Shown here: positions 57,926-64,000 of the stretch, in pieces
How the letters are laid out: each line of letters starts with the position of its first letter
Position numbering within the stretch: the stretch's first letter is position 1
Source: DASYTH01 sp035942955
GTDB lineage: Bacteria > Actinomycetota > Actinomycetes > Mycobacteriales > Pseudonocardiaceae
Reading direction: 5' to 3'
Assembly: GCF_035942955.1 (NCBI RefSeq)
Contig: NZ_DASZCQ010000010.1
Span: 1-64,000 of the forward strand
Length of the DNA: 64,000 nt
Made by a program: the position numbers and the translations under genes
The notes under the pieces: model-generated
Told to the model about the DNA's origin: nothing
The model's database searches: none
Seen by the model: only the letters and a program-made list of their open reading frames with translations

Positions 57926-59386
57926 TCAGCGCGTCGCCGGCTGGAGAACCGGCTCCGCCACCGGCTCGGTCTCGGCCTCGGGCTCGGCCGGCGAGGGCTC
58001 GACGGGCCGCGGCCGGGGCAGCAGGGTGGCGACCGCCAGCAGCATGGCGAACCCGGTGCAGAACGCGGCGATCACCTGGTGCTTGACGTTCTCGATGCCC
58101 TCGCCGAGCGCGGCCGCGAGGTACTGGCCGAGCGCGACGCTCAGCACGAACAGCAGGACCGTTCCGAGGTCGCGCCGGCCGCGGCGCAGGGCCCGGACGC
58201 CGGCCCAGCCGAGCAGCAGCCACAGCGGCAGCAGGACGACCAGCCCGAGCGGCGCGACGAGGCGGAACAGCCCGGAGAACACCGGCACCCGGAACTCCTT
58301 GGTGCGCGGTGGGAATCCGGCGTCGCGGGCGAAGCTGCCCTGGTAGTCGGCCCGGACGGTGAGCAGGTCGGTCGCCGAACGGTCCAGGATCTGCGCGGTG
58401 CGCTCCGGATGGGTCACGTAGTACCGCATGAGGTTGGCCCTTGTGAACCGGTTGCGGTATCGCTCGTAGAGCGGATGCTGCTCGGACGCGTCCCAGATCC
58501 GGGTGCCGATGAACGCGGCGAACTCCTGCGGCAGCCCGAGATCGGCCAGGTCGCCCGCGGTGTCGTGATGGCCGTCGACGATGGAGTTGAAGATCGCGTG
58601 GTAGGCGTTCATCTCCTCGGTGCCGTACAGCGCGTCCTTCGGTGCGCCCGCCTGCTGGACGGCGGCGCTCACCCCGGCCACCGCGACCGCAACCGCCACC
58701 GGCGCCGCCCACCTGGCCGGCCGGGTGCGGCCGGGTTTGCGGGCGACGAGCAGGGCGAGCACGAACAGCGGGAAGATCATCAGGGTCTGCGGCTTGGCGT
58801 TGACCGCCAGGATCGCGCCGGCCGCGGCACATACCGCCCCGGCGTAGCGGCCGCCGCCGGGCCGCTGCATGCGGAGCAACCCGCCGACGGCCAGCACGAT
58901 CCCGACGAACGCGGGGCCCTCGGTGACCACTGAGGCGAGGTAGCCGAAGAACGCCGAGTCCGCGACCAGCAGCAGCACCAGCGCCCCGAGCGGCAGCCGC
59001 CAGCCGAGGGCGAGCGGGAGCCCGACCGTGACGGCGGCGACTGCGATCGCCGCGAGCACGCACCCGACGACGCCCAGAATGATCAGGTTTAGCGCGGCCG
59101 GGTCGTCGAGCAGCGCGCCGATCCACTGGGCGAGCCGGGCCAGCCACACCTGGCTCGCCGCGTACACCGAGACGCAGGAGTTGCTGCCCCGGTACATGAG
59201 CTCGACGAACTCGTCGCCCACCCGGTCGCCGTCGGACGCGCCGACCTGGCACAACAGCCGCCAGCCGTCGCCGTTGTCGGTGAGGCCGACCGGTCTTGGC
59301 ACCAGGAACCGGAGGAGGAGCGCGCCGAGCGAGACGGCGAACGCGCCCACCGCGAGCGGGACGGTCGATCGGGCTGAGCGAAACAT
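57926..59386 (-). CDS. Polytopic membrane protein, GT-C-like (WsfD-type) candidate
   Basis: The protein has 486 residues with about ten membrane helices. An early loop contains TDNGDGWRLL, similar to the DNGD motif of hexose-transferase/WsfD-like proteins, and a large external loop (about 235-350). The Pro/Glu-rich C-terminus is cytosolic. It lies between glfT2 and glf, which suggests a polyprenyl-phosphate-sugar-dependent transferase for the wall polymer, but the assignment rests on topology and context. Confidence 0.6.
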   Translation of the reverse strand: MFRSARSTVPLAVGAFAVSLGALLLRFLVPRPVGLTDNGDGWRLLCQVGASDGDRVGDEFVELMYRGSNSCVSVYAASQVWLARLAQWIGALLDDPAALNLIILGVVGCVLAAIAVAAVTVGLPLALGWRLPLGALVLLLVADSAFFGYLASVVTEGPAFVGIVLAVGGLLRMQRPGGGRYAGAVCAAAGAILAVNAKPQTLMIFPLFVLALLVARKPGRTRPARWAAPVAVAVAVAGVSAAVQQAGAPKDALYGTEEMNAYHAIFNSIVDGHHDTAGDLADLGLPQEFAAFIGTRIWDASEQHPLYERYRNRFTRANLMRYYVTHPERTAQILDRSATDLLTVRADYQGSFARDAGFPPRTKEFRVPVFSGLFRLVAPLGLVVLLPLWLLLGWAGVRALRRGRRDLGTVLLFVLSVALGQYLAAALGEGIENVKHQVIAAFCTGFAMLLAVATLLPRPRPVEPSPAEPEAETEPVAEPVLQPATR

Positions 59387-59504
59387 CGGGGCTCATCCTC
59401 CGACACCGGTGTGACGGCCGCTCGACAAGGGCGACAAAATCACGTTTCCGAGGCGCCCAGCCGGGCCCAACCGGCGTGTCACCGCCGATTGCGAAGATGG
59501 ACTC

Positions 59505-60311
59505 GTGGAGATGCCCAGGCTGGTCGCGTCGGACGTGGACGGCACGCTGCTCGACCCGATGGCCCGGCTGACCCACCGCACCGCCCGCGCCATCGCCAGG
59601 GTGATCGCGTCCGGAACGCCCTTCGTGCTGGTCAGCGGCCGGCCGCCGCGGTGGATCACCCCGGTGGCGCGGCTGGCCGACCTGGACGGCTACGCGGTCT
59701 GCGCCAACGGCGCCGTGGTCTACGACATCGCCGCCGGCCGGGCGGTGCTGGTGCGCGGGCTGGACCCGATGGTGCTGCACGACGTGACCCACGCGCTCGG
59801 CCGGGCGCTGCCCGGCATCCGGGTCGCCACCGAGCGGGCCAGCACGAACACGCTGAGCATCCCGGCGTACGTGTCCGAGCCCGGCTACAGCAACCCGTGG
59901 GGCGACGGGGAGAACACCGAGCTGCCGCGGGCCGAGGTGCTCGGCCACCCGGCGACCAAGCTGCTGGTCCGGCACCGCGGCATGACCAGCGAGGAGATGG
60001 CCGAGGCGGCCCGCGAGGTGCTCGACCACGAGGTGGACGTCACGTTCTCCACCAGCAGCGGCCTGATCGAGCTGTCCGCACGGGGCGTGACCAAGGCGTC
60101 CGGTCTGGCCGAGGTGTGCCAGCGGCTGGACGTCTCCGCCGGCGAGGTGGTCGCGTTCGGGGACATGCCCAACGACGTGGAGATGCTGCGCTGGGCCGGG
60201 CACGGGGTGGCCATGGCCAACGCGCACCGCGAGGCGCTTGCCGCCGCCGACGAGATCACCGCGCCCAACTCCGAGGACGGCGTGGCCCAGATCCTCGAGC
60301 GGTGGTTCTGA
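59505..60311 (+). CDS. HAD-superfamily hydrolase (Cof/IIB type)
   Basis: The protein has 268 residues from a GTG. The HAD motifs are VASDVDGTLLDP (nucleophile Asp), VLVSGRPPR, Lys in GVTKASGL and VAFGDMPNDVEML. The large cap (80-190) indicates subclass IIB sugar/nucleotide phosphatases. It is followed 12 bp later by the SixA-like phosphatase gene. The substrate is unknown. Confidence 0.88.
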   Translation: MEMPRLVASDVDGTLLDPMARLTHRTARAIARVIASGTPFVLVSGRPPRWITPVARLADLDGYAVCANGAVVYDIAAGRAVLVRGLDPMVLHDVTHALGRALPGIRVATERASTNTLSIPAYVSEPGYSNPWGDGENTELPRAEVLGHPATKLLVRHRGMTSEEMAEAAREVLDHEVDVTFSTSSGLIELSARGVTKASGLAEVCQRLDVSAGEVVAFGDMPNDVEMLRWAGHGVAMANAHREALAAADEITAPNSEDGVAQILERWF

Positions 60312-60323
60312 GAAACTGTCCGG

Positions 60324-60800
60324 ATGCCAACGCTCGTGGTCGTGCGGCACGCCAAGTCCGACTGGTCCGAGGCGAGGCTCGACGAGCAGCGCCCGCTGGC
60401 CGAGCGCGGCCGGCGGGACGCCCCGGCGATCGGCGCGTGGCTGGCCACCCACGTCGAGCGGATCGACCTGGTGGTGTGCTCGCCGGCGCGGCGGGCCCGA
60501 CAGACCTGGCAGCTCGCCGGGGCGGCGCTCGACCCGCAACCCCCGGTCCGCTACGACGAGCGGGTGTACGAGGCGGGGCCGACCGAGCTGCTGACCGTGC
60601 TGGCCGAGCTGCCCGCCGAGATCCGCACCGTGGTGCTGGTCGGCCACAACCCCGGCCTGTCCGACCTGGTCACGCAGCTGATCGGCGAGCCGCACGAGCT
60701 GAAGACGTCGTCGGTCGCCGTGCTCACCTGGCCCGGCTCCTGGGTGGACGCCGAGTTCGCCACCGCGACCCTGGCCGCCCACACGACGGCACGGGGTTGA
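60324..60800 (+). CDS. SixA-type histidine phosphatase
   Basis: The protein has 158 residues. The phosphoglycerate-mutase-fold signature is VVVRHAKSDWSEARLDEQRP (catalytic His in RHA) and LVGHNPGLSD (second His). CSPARRARQTWQLA is typical. SixA removes phosphate from His-phosphorylated proteins; actinobacterial members may have small-molecule substrates. It is convergent with glfT2 (4 bp apart). Confidence 0.88.
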   Translation: MPTLVVVRHAKSDWSEARLDEQRPLAERGRRDAPAIGAWLATHVERIDLVVCSPARRARQTWQLAGAALDPQPPVRYDERVYEAGPTELLTVLAELPAEIRTVVLVGHNPGLSDLVTQLIGEPHELKTSSVAVLTWPGSWVDAEFATATLAAHTTARG

Positions 60801-60804
60801 CCGG

Positions 60805-62790
60805 TCAGCTCTCGAACTTCTTGCGCCAGGACTCGATCGAGGTGAGGTCGGGCAGGGCTTCGCGGTAGGCCTGGCGCAGCCGGGGGAACTCGCGGGACAC
60901 CCGGGCGTGGTTGGCGATGGCCTGGCGCAGCATCGCGCGGAACAGCCGGGGGTCGCGCTTGCGGAAGGCGACGCCGCGGCCGTCGGCGGTGGTGACGGTG
61001 GCGCCGTCGAGGCGGCCCATGAGGAACCAGCGGGCGTCCTGCGCCGGGATGTTCAGCTGCGGCCGGTCCTGGTGCTCAGGGCTGACCGGGCGCAGGTTGT
61101 GCAGCAGCCCGGACAGCAGCGTGCGGACGATCTTCACCTTGCCGGTGGGCGGCGTGAGGAACTGCTCGGCCCACACCGCGTCGGCGGTCGGGAGCGGGAA
61201 CTCCTTGGTGGAGGACACGATCCGGCCGTCGTCGAACTGCGCGCGCCGCTCCCGCACCTCGGGCAGCGCGGTGCCGAGCCGGTCGAACAGCGTGTCCGGC
61301 CCGGCCAGGAAGTCGTTGATCGCCATCTCCTGCAGCGCGATCGTGGAGTACTCCAGCGAAAGCAGATGCTTGAGGGTGATCTTCATGGTCTCCTTGAGCA
61401 GGCCGCGCGCCGTCGGGTCGGTGCCGTGCAGCGCGGCGTTGATCAGGCGGTTGCGCAGGTGGAAGTAGGCCTGCCAGTCGGTGACGTCGTCCTTGTCCTC
61501 GAACGGCATGTGCCACACTGCGATCCCGGGCACGGTCGCGGTCGGGAACCCGGCCTCGCCGGCCCGCAACCCGTACTCCATGTCGTCGCCCTTGATGAAG
61601 AACGGCATGGGCAGGCCGACCCGCTCGGCGACGACGCGCGGGATCAGGCACATCCACCACGCGTTGAAGTCGACGTCGATGCGCCGGTGCAGCTCCTCGG
61701 ACTCGCGCAGGCTCTCGTCGGCGAAGTCGTGGTTGAGCTCGCAGTTCGGCGCGATCCGCCAGCGCATCACGTACCGGTCGACCACCTCGCCCATCGACTG
61801 CAGCACCGAACGCCGCTGCACGGACAGCATCTGGCCGCCCACGAGCATCGGCTGCTGGGCGAACCGGGAGAACGCCACCGCGCGCAGGATTGCGTCCGGC
61901 TCGACCACGATGTCGTCGTCCATGAACATGATCTGCTCGGCGTCGGTCGTGGTGAGCGCCTCGAACATGCTCCTGGCGTACCCGCCGGAGCCGCCGTAGT
62001 TGGGCTGCTCGATGACCCGCAGGCGGTCGCCGAGCCCGGCCGCGGCGGCCTCGAACCCCTCGGCGGCGCGGACCTTCCTCGTGCCCCCGTCGGCCACGAA
62101 CACCGTGTTGATCGCCTCGAGCACCAGCGGGTCGCCGCCAAGCGCGGTGAGCACGCCGAGCAGGTCCTCGTTGCGGTTGAACGTGGTGATGCCGATGGCC
62201 AGGCTGGCCCGGCCCGGCGCCGGCACGCCCGCGTACCAGCCGCTGTCGGAGATCACCACCTCGTCGTCCTCGGTGGTGATGTCGAACCAGTACCAGCCGC
62301 CGTCGGAGAACGGCGCGAGCTCGAGCCGGAAGTCGCGGACGACCGGCCCTGGACCTTCGATCATCTCGCCGCGGACGTGCACGATGCCGCCGTCGGCCTT
62401 GGACCGGTAGATGTCGACCCGGCAGGAGCCCTGCACCCGGATCCGCAGCACGACCTCGTCCAGCGTGGTCCACCGGCGCCAGTAGCTGGCCGGGAACGCG
62501 TTGAAGTAGGCCGCGAAGGACACCTCGGCCTGTGCCGGGATGCGCATCGAGGTGCGGCTGATCGCCCGGGACCGGGCCGGGTTCGACGGGTCCTCGTCGA
62601 GGTAGAGCCCGCGCACGTCCAGCGGGTCGGCCTGCCGGGCGACGATCACCCGCTGCAGCAGGGCGCCCGGCACCGGGGTGCCGTTGGTCGCGGGGACCGG
62701 CTCGACCTCATGGGCGGAGGCCGGGCGCACGACCTTCCTGCGGACGCGCGGGGTGGGCTGAGGTTTCGTCGTTTCCGACATTTCCGACAT
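60805..62790 (-). CDS. glfT2: Galactofuranosyltransferase GlfT2
   Basis: The protein has 661 residues, slightly longer than mycobacterial GlfT2 (637). It begins at ATG 62790 (MSEMSETTKPQPTPRVRRKV). It polymerises alternating beta-1,5/1,6 galactofuranose. The N-terminal beta-barrel domain (about 50-190) is followed by the GT-A domain (LAIGITTFNRNEDL, PNYGGSGGYARSMFEAL, metal motif D291-D-D293). The second Asp pair is FIKGDDMEYGLR, with catalytic-region AVWHMPFEDKDDVTDWQAYF. The C-terminal helical part mediates tetramerisation. Confidence 0.93.
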   Translation of the reverse strand: MSEMSETTKPQPTPRVRRKVVRPASAHEVEPVPATNGTPVPGALLQRVIVARQADPLDVRGLYLDEDPSNPARSRAISRTSMRIPAQAEVSFAAYFNAFPASYWRRWTTLDEVVLRIRVQGSCRVDIYRSKADGGIVHVRGEMIEGPGPVVRDFRLELAPFSDGGWYWFDITTEDDEVVISDSGWYAGVPAPGRASLAIGITTFNRNEDLLGVLTALGGDPLVLEAINTVFVADGGTRKVRAAEGFEAAAAGLGDRLRVIEQPNYGGSGGYARSMFEALTTTDAEQIMFMDDDIVVEPDAILRAVAFSRFAQQPMLVGGQMLSVQRRSVLQSMGEVVDRYVMRWRIAPNCELNHDFADESLRESEELHRRIDVDFNAWWMCLIPRVVAERVGLPMPFFIKGDDMEYGLRAGEAGFPTATVPGIAVWHMPFEDKDDVTDWQAYFHLRNRLINAALHGTDPTARGLLKETMKITLKHLLSLEYSTIALQEMAINDFLAGPDTLFDRLGTALPEVRERRAQFDDGRIVSSTKEFPLPTADAVWAEQFLTPPTGKVKIVRTLLSGLLHNLRPVSPEHQDRPQLNIPAQDARWFLMGRLDGATVTTADGRGVAFRKRDPRLFRAMLRQAIANHARVSREFPRLRQAYREALPDLTSIESWRKKFES

Positions 62791-62830
62791 CGACTGCGCT
62801 ACTCCGTATCCGTGTGGGCGATTCCCGACG

Positions 62831-63409
62831 TTAGTCCAACCGACGCAGCCCGGCACCGTCTGGCAGCTCCGCGAAGCCGAGGCCGCACTCCGTACAACGC
62901 AGTGAGTCCGGCAGCCGGTTGCCGCACTCGCACACCCAACCCTTGCGGCGGGCCGGGTTGCCGGCCATGAACGCGTGCGCCGGCACGTCCCGGGTGAGCA
63001 CCGCCCCGGCCGCGGCGAACGCGTAGCGGCCGATCTCGATGCCGCAGACCACGACGGCGCCCGCGCCGAGCGAGGCGCCGCGGCGGACCACGGTGCCCAG
63101 CAGCTCGTCGGGCCCCTTGCGGATCGCCGCGCGCGGCCGCATGTCGTTGGTGAACAGCACGTTGGGGCCGAGGAAGACCTCGTCCTCACAGATGACGCCG
63201 GAGAACACCAGTGTGGCGTTCTTGACCGTGACCCGGTCGCCGAGCACCGCGCCGTCCTCGACGAACGCGTGGTCGCAGACGTTGCAGTCCCTTCCGACCA
63301 CGGCGCCCCGCATGACGTGCGCGAACGCCCACACCCGGGTGCCCTCGCCGACCTGCTCGCTCTCGCACAGCCCGTTCGGGTGGACGAAAACCCCGGTCGT
63401 CACGGTCAT
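62831..63409 (-). CDS. Left-handed beta-helix acyltransferase with C-terminal zinc ribbon
   Basis: The protein has 192 residues. Hexapeptide-repeat acyl/acetyltransferase (FVHPNGLCESEQVGEGTRVW, VGRDCNVCDHAFVEDGAVLG, VFLGPNVLFTNDM, AFAAAGAVLTRDVPAHAFMA). This group modifies dTDP-amino sugars (FdtC/QdtC/WbbJ type). The C-terminus carries a zinc ribbon (CECGNRLPDSLRCTECG). It overlaps the aminotransferase stop by 4 bp, so amino transfer and N-acylation act in sequence. Confidence 0.85.
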   Translation of the reverse strand: MTVTTGVFVHPNGLCESEQVGEGTRVWAFAHVMRGAVVGRDCNVCDHAFVEDGAVLGDRVTVKNATLVFSGVICEDEVFLGPNVLFTNDMRPRAAIRKGPDELLGTVVRRGASLGAGAVVVCGIEIGRYAFAAAGAVLTRDVPAHAFMAGNPARRKGWVCECGNRLPDSLRCTECGLGFAELPDGAGLRRLD

Positions 63410-64000
63410 GACCGCACCGCGTCGGCGACCACCTGCACCACCCGCTCCTGCTGCTCGGCGGTGATCTCCGGGAACAGCGGCAGGGACAGGATCTCGCCGC
63501 CGAGCCGCTCGGCCACCGGGAACGCCCCCTTGCCGTAGCCGAGGTGAGCGAACGCGCCGGTCAGGTGCACCGGGGTCGGGTAGTGGATGCCCGCGCCGAT
63601 CTTGGCTTCGTGCAGCCGGGACAGCACCTCGTCCCGGTTGGGCACCCGGATCACGTACAGGTGCCACACCGGCTCGTTGCCGGGTGCCACCACCGGGGTG
63701 AGCACGCCCTGGACGTCGGCGAGCAGCTTGTCGTAGCGCTCGGCGGCGGTGCGGCGGGCGGCGTTCCAGCCCTCCAGCCGGCGCAGCTTGGCCGACAGCA
63801 CCACGGCCTGCAGGGTGTCCAGCCGGCTGTTGAAGCCCAGCGTGGAGTGCTCGTACTTGCGCGGCGAGCCGTGGTCGCGCAGCAGCCGCACGGCGGTGCT
63901 CAGCTCGTCGGACGACGTGAGCACGGCGCCGGCGTCACCGTAGGCGCCGAGGTTCTTGCCCGGGTAGAAGCTGGTCGCGGCGATGTCGCCGAGCGAGCCG
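63406..64000 (-). CDS. DegT/DnrJ/EryC1/StrS sugar aminotransferase (partial)
   Basis: The 5' part lies outside the window; about 197 C-terminal residues are seen. The PLP Lys is in SFYPGKNLGAYGDAGAV, followed by LRDHGSPRKYEHSTLGFNSR, LDTLQAVVLSAKLRRL and GIHYPTPVHLTGAFAHLGYG. It transfers an amino group to a nucleotide-linked ketosugar. With the coupled acyltransferase it makes an acylated aminodeoxy sugar, perhaps a wall-polymer substituent. Confidence 0.9.
   Translation of the reverse strand, partial: GSLGDIAATSFYPGKNLGAYGDAGAVLTSSDELSTAVRLLRDHGSPRKYEHSTLGFNSRLDTLQAVVLSAKLRRLEGWNAARRTAAERYDKLLADVQGVLTPVVAPGNEPVWHLYVIRVPNRDEVLSRLHEAKIGAGIHYPTPVHLTGAFAHLGYGKGAFPVAERLGGEILSLPLFPEITAEQQERVVQVVADAVRS

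Noticed and set aside
60805..63189. Longer glfT2 start giving 794 residues
   Set aside because: The extra N-terminus is antisense-type Arg/Ser/Pro sequence overlapping the acyltransferase gene. The ATG at 62790 fits GlfT2 length.
1..64000. CRISPR array or restriction/defence island
   Set aside because: I saw no regularly spaced repeats, no cas-like genes and no recognisable restriction or known defence genes. The unknown operon of the element was kept only as a candidate.

Overview
The window is GC-rich, densely packed actinobacterial DNA. It carries the arabinogalactan genes (galactofuranosyltransferases, UDP-galactopyranose mutase, the DprE1/DprE2 pair, decaprenyl-phosphoribose synthase and its phosphatase), the bacterial proteasome activator Bpa, EspG-type ESX genes and XRE/DUF397 pairs. 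This points to a Mycobacteriales/Pseudonocardiaceae-type organism with an arabinogalactan wall, most likely a Pseudonocardiaceae member such as an Amycolatopsis relative. The genus is inference.

Region 1 (1 to about 12.2 kb) is one end of an integrated element, a prophage or AICE-like island. Its tyrosine integrase lies directly against the 3' end of a tRNA-Arg gene. An XRE regulator is translationally coupled to the integrase. A long leftward operon starts from a small excisionase-like gene and holds many 4-bp stop/start overlaps. It includes a KilAC-type antirepressor, an HTH replication-like protein, small zinc-finger proteins and a 51-codon gene. The far end of the element lies outside the window.

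Region 2 (12.2 to 34.4 kb) is chromosomal housekeeping and accessory metabolism: tRNA-Arg and tRNA-Ser, gamma-glutamyltransferase, acetoacetyl-CoA synthetase, EspG, a TSUP permease and a polyprenyl synthase with a repeat pair framing its start codon. A GntR/MFS/hydro-lyase unit has a perfect palindromic operator. A fused response regulator/glutaredoxin/thioredoxin-reductase protein is coupled to a cyclic-nucleotide-domain histidine kinase. Further genes are a 5'-nucleotidase, CsbD, SDR, an XRE/DUF397 pair, a tRNA-Ser and MarR.

Region 3 (34.9 to 38.5 kb) has two secreted or membrane peptidases. An IS5-family element has inserted exactly at the stop codon of the first and separates that gene from its terminator.

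Region 4 (38.6 to 50.6 kb) matches the mycobacterial Rv3777 to Rv3791 neighbourhood: quinone oxidoreductase, a cysteine-desulfurase-like protein lacking its PLP lysine, Bpa ending in GQYL, a coiled-coil methyltransferase, the Wzm/Wzt galactan exporter, GlfT1, GtrA, DprE1 and DprE2.

Region 5 (50.6 to 55.0 kb) is an ESX-linked polymorphic toxin locus: YbaB-like, WXG-like, an EspC-leader toxin, an immunity-like gene, a leaderless second copy of the toxin domain, and a second immunity-like gene. It is the most novel system here.

Region 6 (55.0 to 64.0 kb) returns to the wall pathway: UbiA (DPPR synthase), PAP2 phosphatase, Glf, a polytopic membrane protein, HAD and SixA phosphatases, GlfT2, and a sugar acyltransferase plus DegT-type aminotransferase that runs off the right edge.
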